A DNA stretch of 64,000 nucleotides from Struthio camelus (GCF_040807025.1 NC_090943.1:3954356-4018355), one strand, 5' to 3'; shown: positions 21,276 to 35,397, counted from the first letter of the stretch. Numbers and translations: made by a program. Notes: generated by a model from the sequence alone, not told the origin.

Positions 21276-24200
21276 AAATAAATAAGGTCTGAATTTTCAT
21301 CAGCGTTTATTCTGATAGAAGCATAAAAACTGCTGGCACTGGAAAGAGGGGAGCTGGTTTGTCAAAACCGAAGGCAGGAGCCTTCGTGCTATTAAGTGCT
21401 GTGAGTGGGACGATACCAGCTTGGCCAAATGGAACTGGCCTGGCCATGTGAGGGCTGCAGAGGACACGAAAGGAGGACCCTAGTTCATGCAGGGATACAG
21501 CTCACCTCCGCACGTGCCTGCTTCCCTTCATTCTGCGAAGGGGGCCTGCCTACAGCTGGTTTTATCCATCAAACGTTGTGATAACTAAATTTAGGCAGGT
21601 CTGGCTAATGTTCGCTCTACTCAGGGCTCCTGCTGTCTATAGCAGATGATCCATATTTGGCTTTTGGTGTCCTCTAGGTCCCCTGCAATGCTCCTGCGGC
21701 TCAGAAACACCAATTATTATACGCCTTTTTGGAGGGGAGGAAAGTCTCATCCTTCCTGCCTAGCAGGAACAGCCCATGGAGTGAATTTTCCCCCAATTCA
21801 CGCCCATGCCTTGGCTTGGTGTAGCTGGAGCTACCCCTTCCCCAACAGGGCGAGCAAGTAGTTAAGCTGCACAGGAGAGCGGTAGCACAGGGCTGGAGTT
21901 TGCTTCTGGGCTCTTATTTAGCTGTATGGGCATATCTTCAGTGCTGGCACCCAGGAACCACAATGCCAGAGACGCTAGCCAAGCAGGGGGCAGGATCAGG
22001 CCTCCTGATTAAAGCACTCGGCAGGTGAGAGGCAGGCAAGTCCACCTTGGTCTGGGGCTGTTTCTCCTCTTTGTTCAGAGGCGCGTTGGGAAATTTCTGG
22101 CCGACAGTGACTTTTGGGTGTCTAGAAGATCAGGCAGAGATGACTCCTTAGATGAGTCCATATGTGAAGAAAATTAAACAGCCAGGTCCACCTCTTTCGA
22201 AAATTGGACTTTCAGCTGAAATACAAGGTTGATATTGAGGTATATCACAAGCAAGGGAAAGGCGAGTCCAATCTGGGAAGCAAACGCGCTGACTGACTCC
22301 AAGGAGGAAGTCCCAGCCCTTGGATTACATTGGCTAATCTTTGACTCTTGCCCTTTTAGAAATCTAGTTTGATGAACACAAGTTTATCACACCTAGGGGT
22401 GGATTTAGCTTCTGCCACAGTCACTCCACGTCCGGTGTCCAGATCTGGAGCAGGCTGCTGGCCCGACGTCCCAGCACCTCGTGGGCTTTGGGAGGACTCA
22501 AGGCTCCTTGCATCCTGGGTCTCACAGTGGCTGTGATGCCGAGCTGGGGTGGCTGGACCTCTGCATCGATGAGGCTCCGTCACCATGGCAGATGTGCTGC
22601 ATAAATGCTGGGCAAACCTCAACCCAAAGGCTGAGAGATGGGCTAACCAGGGAAAAGGAGCCCCGAGGTTACAAGCGCTGCAGGACAGGAAGTTCAGGTG
22701 CTAGGTGTCATCTCAGCACATCTTTACAGGTGTAGGAGCTCACCAAGGCAATCACAGAGATAAAGGGACCCCACAAGGCCATCCACCAAAGCCCAGGTGC
22801 CAGGGGCACCTAGACCATGGCAGGCTGATGCTCACCTGCTGTTAACAGCCTTAAAGTAAATTCACCCATTGCCAGCTTGTTTCCCTGTTTGCTTATCGCA
22901 GATATGCAAAGCTCTTTCCTAGCATCCCACCAACGCTGTCTGTGTTCATAGTTTGGCAGAATTCTCCTCGACCTTCCTCTCACAGAGACCCATGGGCTGT
23001 GCCTCACAGTGACTTGTTAAATCCTCGCCGACCATTCGCAACTCTCCCTCAGCTTCATCTAAATCCACAGCTTCCCACATCCAGGTATCTGCTGTGCCCG
23101 TGCACTGTCTGTGCCACGGCCAGCATCAGGAACGCGAGTGCCAAACATGAGCCAGCTGGAGACCCAAAGGGTCCACCCACCCCACTGCAACACAGGTTAG
23201 GAAACGGGCTGAAATTCTGGCCATGTTGAATTCATGTTATGCTCAAAATCATGTTAATGGGCAAAGGGGAAGCACACCTTACATACAAAGCCAAGAATTT
23301 ATTGTTAGTATAACCGAAATCATCTTAACAGTCTAATCCAAGCATCATTACTAGACTAGATGTAATTATTATAGAAAAAAAAAGTCTATGTAGGAAATGC
23401 TTCAGTAATAATAATAATACAGTTAATACTGTTATATGCACACTTCTTAATTTCTACCCTTTCCTGCTGTTACACTCACCCTTACGGTGCTCCTCTGGGT
23501 CCTGAGGTCGGTGGTTTCACTCTGGTGTTGGGGTTGTTATGGTAAGATGTTGGCATCTGGAGTCCTTCGCTGGGAGGAATGATGTTCACATTGATGGTTT
23601 CTTCTTCCTTTCTCCGGGAGCTACTTGGGGTCATTTTTGTGTGTTTGCTAACACGCTTCTACGCCTTGCTTTTTCTTCATTGGTCTACAGCTCCAGGTTA
23701 CATCAAAATTTACTATTTATGGAGGCTGTAACATTTGTTAGATATTACTTCTTTGTTCTCTTTGTTACCCCTTCAAACAGTTTTGTCCAGCTCCAGGTCT
23801 GCATTTCTTTAACTGACCACTAATGAGGTGTCTATAGCCGTGGGGTCTCCAGTGCCAGCCGGTGCCCAGCCTCTGATCACCCTGTGCCTGTGCTCCTCTA
23901 CGCCACGTCTTGTGTCTCCACTTCTCCATGCCTCTGCTCCTGTACCAGGCTTGTACTTCTCTACCCTAAATCATTGCATTACTCATAAATACCTCATTCT
24001 ACACAGGATAACTGCTTGCCACTGCTATCGGTATCAAACGGTGGTTGTACAAAAGTAAAACAAATTAGCCACGGACACCCGGTCAGGCAGAGAGATTGCT
24101 GGCACAGCTAAGCCAAGTAAAACTAAGCTGCAGGCAGGTCAGGACAGAGCAGGTCTGACAAGCCTCAGTCCTGAGGCCTTGCAAATTCAGTACAAAGCTT

Positions 24201-25708
24201 ATGGCCTGTTACTAGCAATAGCAGGGCTGTATTATGGGGCCACACCCAGCATAAAGTACCACGGTGGCTCCAGCGCAGGAAGCATTCGCCCTCGCCTTTA
24301 TTTCCTTGTTCTTATTGCCTAGCAGGGCCAGGGCTGCAAGAGGATACACCCTGATGTATGACACAAGGTCGTTCCCTCTAGTAACTTCAGGGGCTCGACT
24401 TTATGAGCCACAAATTGCCCTTATGAGATAGGAAATCAGATCCAGCCAGCCTCAGGGCCCTGCCGCATTGGGAGCTGAAAGCACCTCCGGTCCACATCGC
24501 CGCCTGTAACCTGCCCTTTGCCCGATGTAGCTGCCTTAGTGTAACTATTTCGCAGGACTGTTGTAACTGTTTTTTTTCCAAGAAAGAAAAGTGTGATTTG
24601 CACCAATTTCCTTATTCACCATCGTGGGTGGGATGCATGTGCACATGTGTGCACATGTTCTCCACTTATGTCTATATCATCCATATGTATTCATTCAAAA
24701 GTGTAAGTACACATGGATGACACAAGCAGAGAACAGAACCTGGGCACAAATCAGAAGATCTAGACATGCACATGGGGATGCTACAGGTGAGGGCAATTTC
24801 ATTAGTCTAGCAATTAAAATGAAAGAGGTCTTTTTTTAATTGAGTTTCTCCCCTGAAGCACATATAGCTTGGAGCTGCAGAGAATTAAATGCAGCTCTGA
24901 TAATCATGGTAGAAAGTAGCCTTCGCTGTAATTTATTATAAGATTTTAACTCAATTTGGGAGCTGATAATTGCATAGATTTTTTTCCTTTCATACTCCAT
25001 AGAGCCTTAATGGCTTTCGCAATTACAGTAACCAGATTATTGGTAATGGCAAGCACATTTAAAGAGATATTGTGGTACTAACAAAGGTTATTGGAGCTAC
25101 TGTCTTGAATGCATGCTGCAGATCGCTGTTCGTTTTGAAGAAAAACCTGCATGTCTCCTAAGAAGCGACTCTGCATGCTGCAGAAGCAGCAGCTCTCCAT
25201 TACCAGGTGCTCTCTGCATCCACAGGCACCGCTCAAAGATGTGGCGGTCAAACAGAGCAACTGGAAAGCTGCAGAAACAGGACAAGACTTTCCAAAAAAA
25301 GAACCTCTCCCTGCTGTTTCATGCTGACAAGTTTCCCCCGACAACAGAAACAACTGGGCCAATTCAGGTTTGATTTCAGTTGCTGTCACGTTTTCAAATA
25401 ATGTCCTGGGTCCCACACCTTGCTGCTATCAGGGGATGAAAAAAATCTCGAAATCCTGCTCTAGGGACTTATGTGGTCTCAGGAGGCTTTCAGCTTGCTT
25501 GCTTGTTGGTTTGTTTTTTCCTAGAAAAGCTTAAAAAAGGAAAGCAACTTTTACTCAGTAGTTTCACTGGGTTCCTGAGTCTGGGTGTGATTTATGCTGT
25601 GGGAGGGTAACGCTAACATAAAAAGGCAGTGCATACACTTTGGAAACCCCCACGGAAACAGATACATCTGAGACCCTGGGTTACAAATGCTGCAGAGGAG
25701 AGTTTTAA

Positions 25709-26497
25709 ATGAACATAAATACGAATATGGCAAGCTATTCTCAGCTGTTACTCTCCCAGTTCCTCCTCGTCTCAGTTCCTGCTCCTCCCAAAAGGATCAA
25801 AATGGATCACGAGCCCTCAGGAGGAAACAACACACCCCTCCAATACCCCCTCAGGTTTAACTCTCAGCTTTTCAGTGACTTGTTTACACACAAGCATATC
25901 AACACTCCTGTGACACCTCTAGAAACAACATCCTTGCATCACTCGCCAGCAACTGTTTTGCCCAAAGAGCCAAGTCGCCCGCAGCAGAGGCTGACTCACC
26001 TTTACCACTGGGTCCCGGATACGCAGAGCAGAAGGCACATTGCACCTTTGCTTATGAAAATTGTTAAGAAAGCAGCCACAGTTCCAGCTGAAAAGAGAAA
26101 AAAGAACAGCAACAAGCAAAAAGAGACAAACATAGAAGTGGTCCCCAAAGAGCAACTGTTTCCTGCCGTGCTCTGGAGAGATGGAGATATATATGGAAAC
26201 ATATTTAATTTTGGAAAAGACACGATTGGATCAAGCTGCTTGTTAAGCAGTTCCAGCTGTATAAACACTTCCAGTCAATTCCCCTGTGACCACTTTGGAC
26301 ATGCGAGAGCCACGAAGACAGGCTCTTGTAAGAGTTTAACAAATGACGGTGCCGGGTGTTTCTGGGCCCAGAGGAGCGAGCAGATGAGCACCAGTCCCTG
26401 GGGACGGTCAGCATGGGGCTGCTGGTCCCTCAGCTCTTTGATGGCTGCAGTTCACACGCTCTGCACCTTCAGGTTTTCCAAGAGGACGAGCTTGTGA
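25709..26497 (+). other. unexplained 262-codon open frame
   Basis: An ATG-started frame of 262 codons, longer than expected by chance in moderate-GC DNA. I recognise no domain. The product is rich in Ser, Thr, Pro and Lys, with a basic stretch AEKRKKNSNKQKE near the middle. It has no obvious signal peptide or membrane segment. It lies antisense inside the presumed ACKR2 intron, and the start has a poor context (TTTTAAATGA). I list it as an observation, not as a gene. Confidence 0.2.
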
Positions 26498-26689
26498 AAA
26501 CAAACAGGCAAACCCAAGCATCCCCAGCATAAAGGCTCCTTTTTTTCCTTAAAGGGGTATAAAACTTCTGGACCGGCTCAAATCCACTTTCCTCCCTGGG
26601 GTAGGGCTAATGCTGAAAGACCAGGTATTTCTGGGTACCTTCCAAAGGCTCCTTCTCTTTCCGTCTTTCACCTCGTCAGCTCCGTGCTG

Positions 26690-27010
26690 AAGACGCGTCG
26701 AACGCCAAGGATCCGGAGCGACGCGGCCGGCCGGCCCCGTTTCCCTGGGTCACGGCACGCACGAGGCTTCGTTCGCACGAGGTTTCCGGGGAAGGTTTCC
26801 CGCGTGCCTGGCGCTGCCCCGAGCCGGCGATTCCCAAGAACCGCTGAACCCCGCCGCCCCCGGCCACGCCGTCCTCTGCCTGCGGGGCGCAGAGGGTTTC
26901 CTCACCGAATCGTCGAGGATAACGCGTCTGGCCGCGTCCACGAGGACGCGAACGGTACCTGTTAGCGTCACGAGTTGGTTTTCGCAGCTTGCCGTCAGGC
27001 TGTAAGCCCC
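26690..27010 (-). promoter_or_regulatory. CpG-rich zone, candidate ACKR2 promoter and first exon
   Basis: Dense CpG (GACGCGGCCGGCCGG, CGCGTCCACGAGGACGCG) contrasts with the flanking DNA. On the minus strand a consensus donor GTGAGG starts at 26905, so an exon could end at 26906. In human, HIGD1A and ACKR2 are head to head with closely spaced first exons, as I recall. By position this zone is therefore the best candidate for the ACKR2 5' end. No transcript evidence is available, and the zone could instead belong wholly to the HIGD1A island. Confidence 0.35.
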
Positions 27011-27239
27011 CCTTGGACGCAGCCCCTTCCTCAGGCTCAGGAGTAAGGCCAGGATGCGGCATCTGAATAAAAAGCGACCGGGTATTGGATCAATACGGGC
27101 AGGGTGGGGGTACGATACCCGCTTGGCAGGGGGGCGCCTGTGGGGCTGGGGTGGTTTGCGGGTCCGTGGGGCGGCAGATGCTGCAGGGGCCCTGCAGTAG
27201 GGCTGCCGAGGGGCAGGATCCTCCCCCCCACCCCAGCCT

Positions 27240-28260
27240 CGTGGCATCACCTTCAGCCCCACAGCACCAGCCAGCCGCGGGGCACCTCCGGCCCCACGGT
27301 GCCCCCCCATGACAGTCCCCAGCCCCATAGTGGCCCCCAGTTGCCTGGCAGCACCCACCTGCACAGCGTCCCCCAGCCCCATTACAGCCCCTAACCCCAC
27401 AGCACCCCTCCAGCCCCATAACAGCCCCCAGCCCCCATGGCCACTGCTGAGAGCTGCCAGCCCCGCGGCAACCTCCAGCCCTATAACACCCCCCAGCCCC
27501 ATAACAGCCCCTAGCCCCATAACAGCCCCCAGCTGCCTGGCAGCACCCAGCCCCACAGCACCCCCCCAGCCCCATGGCAGCACCCAGCCACCACTGCTGA
27601 GAGCTGCCAGCCCCACAGCAACCTCCAGCCCTATAACACCCCCCAGCCCCATTAAAGCCCCCAGCTGCCTGGCAGCACCCTGCCCCACGGCAACCTCCCA
27701 GGCCCATAACAAACCCCAGCTGCCTGGCAGCACCCTGCCCCCCAGCACCTCCCCAGCCCCATAACAGCCCCCAGCTGCCTGGCAGCACCCTGCCCCATGG
27801 CACCCCCCCAGCCCCATGGCAGCACCCAGCTGCCTGGCAGTACCCTGCCCCACGGCAACCTCCCAGGCCCATAACAGCCCCCAGCTGCCTGGCAGCACCC
27901 TGCCCCCCAGCACCCCCCCAGCCCCATAACAGGCCCCAGCTGCCTGGCAGCACCCAGCCCCACGGCACCCCCCCAGCCCCATAACAACCCCCAGCCACCA
28001 CTGCTGAGAGCTGCCAGCCCCACAGCAACCTCCAGCCCCATAACACCCCCCCAGCTGCCTGGCAGCCCCCAGCCCCATAACAGCCCCCAGCCCCATAACA
28101 GCCCCCAACCACCTGGCAGCACCCAGCCCCACGGCACCCCCCCAGCCCCATAACAGCCCCCAGCCGCCACTGCTGAGAGCTGCCAGCCCCACAGCCACCT
28201 CCAGCCCTATAACACCCCCCAGCCCCATAACAGCCCCCAGCCCCACGGCGCCCCCCAGCG
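27240..28260. repeat. 55-bp-period GC-rich minisatellite
   Basis: A C-rich (plus strand) tandem array. The core AGCTGCCTGGCAGCACCC starts at 27531, 27663, 27718, 27773, 27828, 27883 and 27938, with five consecutive spacings of exactly 55 bases. A second module, CCACTGCTGAGAGCTGCCAG, is at 27441, 27591, 27998 and 28167 (first spacing 150), between blocks of CCCCATAACAGCCCC. The array is thus a mixture of two modules with C-rich linkers. The minus strand is G-rich, with many GGGG runs spaced for G-quadruplexes. Open frames of 459 and 517 codons cross it on the minus strand only because the unit lacks stop codons. Confidence 0.95.
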
Positions 28261-28291
28261 GCGGCGCGGACGGCCCCGGCCCCGCCCCCCC

Positions 28292-28302
28292 ATGACTCAG
28301 CA
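28292..28302. promoter_or_regulatory. NF-E2/NRF2 or AP-1 type site
   Basis: ATGACTCAGCA is a full match to the MARE/NF-E2 core (TGCTGAGTCAT on the other strand), which also contains the AP-1 core TGACTCA. Stress-responsive control would suit a mitochondrial stress protein, but binding is inferred. Confidence 0.5.
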
Positions 28303-28340
28303 TCCGCCGCAGTGCGGCCAGCCCCCCCTCCCCCCCGCGC

Positions 28341-28348
28341 TGACGTCA
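28341..28348. promoter_or_regulatory. consensus CRE
   Basis: A perfect palindromic TGACGTCA (CREB/ATF site) lies about 280 bases upstream of the inferred first exon, inside a CpG island where such sites are usually functional. Confidence 0.6.
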
Positions 28349-28499
28349 CTCCCCTCGTCGGGTCAGGGCTCCGCCGGAGGCCCCGGGGGCGTGCCCCGCC
28401 CCCTCGCCCCTCCCCTCCCGGGAGGCTGCAAAATGAAGGCCGGCGGACGTCGTCGGCCGCGGTCTCCATTGGCTGGTGGCGGGAAAGGGCTCCCGCGCG

Positions 28500-28518
28500 G
28501 CATGCTGGGAGGTGTAGT
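28500..28518 (-). promoter_or_regulatory. ZNF143 (STAF) element
   Basis: On the minus strand the site reads ACTACACCTCCCAGCATGC, matching the ZNF143 element ACTACAnnTCCCAGnATGC that is common near start sites of housekeeping and divergent promoters. Confidence 0.7.
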
Positions 28519-28619
28519 TTTCATGCGGGTGGGTACGCTCGGCCGGGCGGGGGGAACTACGGCCAAGGGGGCGGGACGAGCCCTCGGCCAATAAGAGCGA
28601 GGGGCGGGGCTAGGCGCGG

Positions 28620-28683
28620 CAGAAGCCGGCCGGTGTCGAGGTTTAGTGCGTGCGTGCGGCGGCGTGGCGCAGCCGTTTGCGTG
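28620..28683 (+). other. HIGD1A: HIGD1A exon 1 (5' UTR, approximate start)
   Basis: A GC-rich segment ending in ...TTTGCGTG at 28683, followed by a consensus donor GTGAGC at 28684. No ATG in this segment opens the HIGD1A frame, so the exon is non-coding. It splices to the acceptor at 31097-31098. The 5' boundary is inferred from the CCAAT and GC boxes just upstream. Confidence 0.55.
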
Positions 28684-28700
28684 GTGAGCGGGGCCGGGGT

Positions 28701-28740
28701 CACGTGGGGGGGGGGGGCAGGGGCTGCGGGGGGTCACGTG
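28701..28740. promoter_or_regulatory. paired CACGTG E-boxes in HIGD1A intron 1
   Basis: GTCACGTGGG occurs twice, with CACGTG at 28701-28706 and 28735-28740, just downstream of the inferred exon 1. The flanks (GTCACGTGG) suit USF/TFE3-class or HIF-competing bHLH factors. The pair may be a small local duplication linked to the adjacent minisatellite. Confidence 0.45.
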
Positions 28741-28754
28741 GGAGGGTCTTGGGT

Positions 28755-29530
28755 CAGGTTTAGGGTCAGGGACCCCCTCCGTGGGTAGGGGCCCCGTGGG
28801 GCAGGGTCCACCCGTTGTTAGGGGGCCCCGGGGCAGATTTAGGGGCTGGGACCCCCTCTGTGGGTAGGGGGCCTGTGGGGCAGGTTTAGGGGCTTTGGTT
28901 CCCCCGTGGTTAGGGGCCCCGTGGGGCAGGTTTGGGGGCAGGGCCCCTCCCCGTGGTTAGGGGCCCCGTGGGGCAGGTTTGGGGGCAGGGCCCCTCCCCG
29001 TGGTTAGGGGCCCCGTGGGGCAGGTTTAGGCTCAGGGATCCTCCCGTGGGTAGGGGCCCTGTGGGGCAGATTTAGGGTCAGGGATCCTCCCGTGGGTAGG
29101 GGCCCTGTGGGGCAGATTTAGGGTCAGGGTCTCTCACAGTTTGGGGGCCCCGTGGGGCAGGTTTAGGGTCAGGAACCCCTGAAGGTTTGGAGACCCCATG
29201 GCAGATTTAGGGTCAGGGCCTCTCACAGCTTGGGGGCCCCGTGGGGCAGGTTTAGGGTCAGGAACCCCTGAAGGTTTGGAGACCCCATGGCAGATTTAGG
29301 GTCAGGGCCTCTCACAGTTTGGGGGCCCTGGGGGGCAGGTTTAGGGTCAGGAACCCCTGAAGGTTTGGAGACCCCATGGCAGATTTAGGGTCAGGGCCTC
29401 TCACAGTTTGGGGGCCCTGGGGGGCAGGTTTAGGGTCAGGAACCCCTGAAGGTTTGGAGACCCCATGGCAGATTTAGGGTCAGGGCCTCTTACAGTTTGG
29501 GGGCCCTGGGGGGCAGGTTTTGGGGCAAGG
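28755..29530. repeat. 45-bp minisatellite with 89-bp dimer organisation (HIGD1A intron 1)
   Basis: A G-rich array. GTTTAGGGTC recurs at 29161, 29250, 29339, 29428 and as GTTTTGGGGC at 29517, each exactly 89 bases apart. Within each 89-base unit a second TTTAGGGTCAGG lies 44 bases on (29206). Further left the spacing drops to 46 bases (29025, 29071, 29117), so the basic unit is about 45 bases and the right half is a higher-order dimer array. The leftmost units are the most degenerate. Each unit contains one TTAGGG, but there is no telomeric repeat. Confidence 0.95.
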
Positions 29531-31098
29531 TCCACATGGTTGGGGCCTCCCCACTGCCTAGGAAAAGTCACAGGTGTCAGGCAAGGTCAGAGTTAGCAGG
29601 GACACGCGCATCCTCCTGCTTCGCTCGCCCCCAAAACCTGCCCGACCTCTGCGTGAGCTGAAGGTCACGGGCACCTCTTGAACTGGATGGATTGATTGAC
29701 TTTTTGTTCTCCTTTTCTTGTTTGAAACCTTACCTCTGGCTGTCTCCACCTCTCCAGAGTGATAGGAGTGCTGTCATCTTTCCTTCTCCTAATGAGTCAG
29801 CCTAAATTATAACTTATATTTGCAATTGCAGGAAGCTGTAGTAGGCCCAGAGAGGCCAAATCCTTTTCCTTGTGGTGGAAGCAGTCATCTGTGTAGTTAT
29901 TAATTTTAAAAATCAGTCGGTCTGTTGAAATGAGTGTGCACAAAATGCTGTTTGAACGTACAACACGGCCACACTCGCGATGTTTTTTTTTTTTTTGTGT
30001 GTGTGTGTGTGCGAGTTTACCAACAAATGTTTAAATTAAATTCCAGGTAGCAACTTGTTTGAAGACTGTGGCGTACTTATTTGCGAGGTATTTTAGTACT
30101 AAGCGTGTTGATGGCAGAACCAGAACTAGAACAGAAATCTTGCTAGCAGAAAGCTTCATGGGGCTGCTGAGCTAATTGCGTTATCGTCACTAGTCGCTAA
30201 TTGAAGAATGATGCTTGTGCTAGAGAGTGAAGAAGGAGCAGGTCTTGGCGTAATCTGTGACAGGGACCGCACTAAAAACCGGCAAGTTTTGGTTGATACC
30301 TTCACTGGTTTGGTGACTGTGCTGAGCAGAGTCCTTCTCAGTACGGTCGCTGCTTTTTTCATCTGAGACCTGGGTAGAGGAGAAGTTCGGCGCAGCTGTG
30401 GAGCTGTGCTCGTCCTCGTGATGCTGAATATATATCCCCGCACGAGTTGTCTACCGAGATCTTAAAGACTTACTCCCGTTTTGCACTCTCTGTTATCCAG
30501 CAGGCGTTTGAAATGATGTTGAAGTGCTGAACGAAGTGGGATAAGCAGTAGTAGTGACTGAATAGCTGCCAAATGCAGGGCTGACCTTCCATAGCGGCTT
30601 TTTGCTTTCCATCCAAAGTGCTTCAGTTGCCGTCCTTGGCACGGAGTGAAAGGGGAGGAATGAACTTTCCTGAGGTCACAGCAGCTATTAAGGAATAGTC
30701 TGCAGAAAGCAAAAGGGTGAGTTGGAGGTTGGAAGCGCTGAAAGGAAATGCAGCCGGTGACTTAGGCTTTCGGAGGCTTGTAGCTGCCTGTGAGTTTGCG
30801 TGGGGGCCCTGTGATTTGTAACGGTGTAAAAAGGGATGGCAGAAACTTGTTACTTCACTGCTTCTTTTTGCTATCATTACCTGTTCTAATATGCAACAAT
30901 CTTGCTTCCCAAGATGTAACTTGACTTAAACTGTATGTAGCTCATGAGCTGAAGTGAAGTCTTGTGAGCTCTTGTGTTTGTACTTTGCTGCATGGAGCTT
31001 TGTGACCTGTGGAATAGGCAAGAGATTGTCTCTTTTTAAAAAAAACTCTCCTAACTTGGTATTTCTCAAATCTGAAGAAAGACTCTTTCTCTTTGCAG
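29531..31098 (+). other. remainder of HIGD1A intron 1
   Basis: Unique-looking intronic DNA with a T14(GT)8 tract at 29983-30012. No exon or RNA gene is recognised. The intron ends in CTCTTTGCAG at 31098. Confidence 0.6.
29983..30012. repeat. T14(GT)n tract
   Basis: Fourteen T are followed by eight GT dinucleotides, inside HIGD1A intron 1. Confidence 0.9.
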
Positions 31099-31106
31099 CC
31101 ACCGTC

Positions 31107-34186
<3,080 letters not shown>

Positions 34187-35128
34187 TGGGAAGATGATTG
34201 AAATCTATGTCCTGGTGGTGGCCTGTGTACTGCAGCTATAAACCTCCTATCGAGGCGTTCTTGGAAAAAAACAAAAAACCAAAAAACATATGTTATTAGA
34301 GGATTACCCTGTATCTGTCTTGTGTATGGTACCCTGTCTTGAGGCTGTCAGTCTAAATGATCGCGTGCACGGGGGTAGTGGGTATCAAGGTTTGTTTTTG
34401 ATCGACACTGCCCTATTCCAGCTCTTAGGGGATGTAGTAGAGTACGATCCCTTTATCTTCCCCTTGAGTGTTAACTCACTCATACAATTGGTGATTTCTT
34501 TTGCTGCCATTGCCCAAACTGACAAAGTCTAAACCTGTCTGAGCCTCAGCCAGGATAGAAGAGAGGCCACGTCTACAAGATATGTCGTGAATGTTTTACT
34601 ATGTCATTTTCTATTCTGTATATTTGTCAATCTCCAGCCTTGTAATTTAGAAGCTTCCACTAGCACTAAATGATTCCTAAAATATCAAAAGGTCTATAAA
34701 CATCTATTTTTTTTTTTTATTTAAGGTGTGAGATAAGTATTTGGTATGTTGCAGCTATATTTAAATATATTTATTCATTGTTAATGACTCAAGGCACAGG
34801 CTCCGTATTTTTACTAGATTATAGATTTTGAGATTCGTGGATTGCTAAATCTTGTAACTATTTTCAGTGTGCTTTTGGGTAACATTTAAAGGTAACCTTT
34901 AAAATATACATTGTGAAAACTAAATCTCCGTTTGGTGTTCTAAAGCTTTTAAAGTATAGGCTCTAGCTTTTGACTTTGCAGTTGTTGTTCTGCGTAGAAA
35001 CTCTTAAAATGCTGAAATTTGAAAAGTCCCCGTCATCCTTGGCGAGATGTAAAACGCTTCTCTGTAAATTGCCGATGTCGTTCTGCAGGGGAACCCCTTG
35101 CCTTTCAAAGGGTGGTCGCAAGAATAAA
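34187..35128 (+). terminator. HIGD1A 3' UTR and candidate poly(A) signal
   Basis: A/T-rich non-coding sequence follows the stop codon. An AATAAA at 35123-35128 is the first full signal I see and would give a 3' UTR of about 950 bases. It lies only about 100 bases before the CCDC13 CpG island. Variant signals upstream cannot be excluded. Confidence 0.45.
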
Positions 35129-35384
35129 CGCGGTAAGGCGAAATTTGTAAAATCCGTCTTTTCTCCGACTTGCTTGCGTCCCACGGCCGCGGTAGGATGT
35201 TTCTGCGTAACAAACCCGCCGAGGTACCGACACACAACACCTCGCTCGAGCGTGAGCGCTGGAGACGACCAGCGTTTGGCTACGGATTTGTCTCTTGGCA
35301 GGTGCCTCCCCTGCGCCGCAGCCTCCGGCCGAGGGACGCGGCGAGCCGGGAGCGCTGACTAAAAACCAGGCGGGAGGGTGAAAT

Positions 35385-35397
35385 GGCGGGCGCGAAA
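35385..35397. promoter_or_regulatory. E2F-like site
   Basis: GGCGGGCGCGAAA is a consensus E2F element (TTTCGCGCC on the other strand). A second, GGGGCGGGAAAT, lies at 35532-35543. They would suit cell-cycle-linked expression of a centrosomal gene, or may act on a divergent transcript. Confidence 0.45.

Larger units (their letters stand above)
14010..26689. other. probable 5' intron(s) of ACKR2, no gene recognised
   Basis: Nearly 12.7 kb without a supportable gene on either strand. If ACKR2 starts in the CpG-rich zone near 26.9 kb, this is its intron. The stretch holds homopolymers (A16 at 14244-14259, C13 at 17590-17602), an old LINE remnant at about 19740-19910, an AT microsatellite, a TAA repeat near 23405-23420 and a long open frame at 25709-26497. 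GC content rises in patches (15.5-17.8 kb) and open frames there are correspondingly longer. Short upstream coding or untranslated exons could be hidden here. Confidence 0.5.
28262..28720 (+). promoter_or_regulatory. HIGD1A CpG-island promoter
   Basis: A dense CpG region immediately before the HIGD1A first exon. Ordered elements: ATGACTCAGCA (28292-28302), TGACGTCA (28341-28348), an inverted CCAAT (ATTGG, 28468-28472), a ZNF143-type element (28500-28518), CCAAT (28588-28592) and a GC box GGGGCGGGGC (28601-28610). There is no TATA box. This layout is typical of a broadly expressed housekeeping promoter. Confidence 0.8.

Noticed and set aside
26750-28469. Minus-strand open frames of 517 and 459 codons with Gly/Ala/Cys/Trp-rich repeats
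   Set aside because: Both lie across the 55-bp minisatellite in different frames. The unit has no stop codons in several frames and its length is not a multiple of three, so openness is a by-product of the repeat.
28755-29530. Interstitial telomere repeat suggested by repeated TTAGGG
   Set aside because: TTAGGG occurs only once per 44-46-base unit and is never in tandem.
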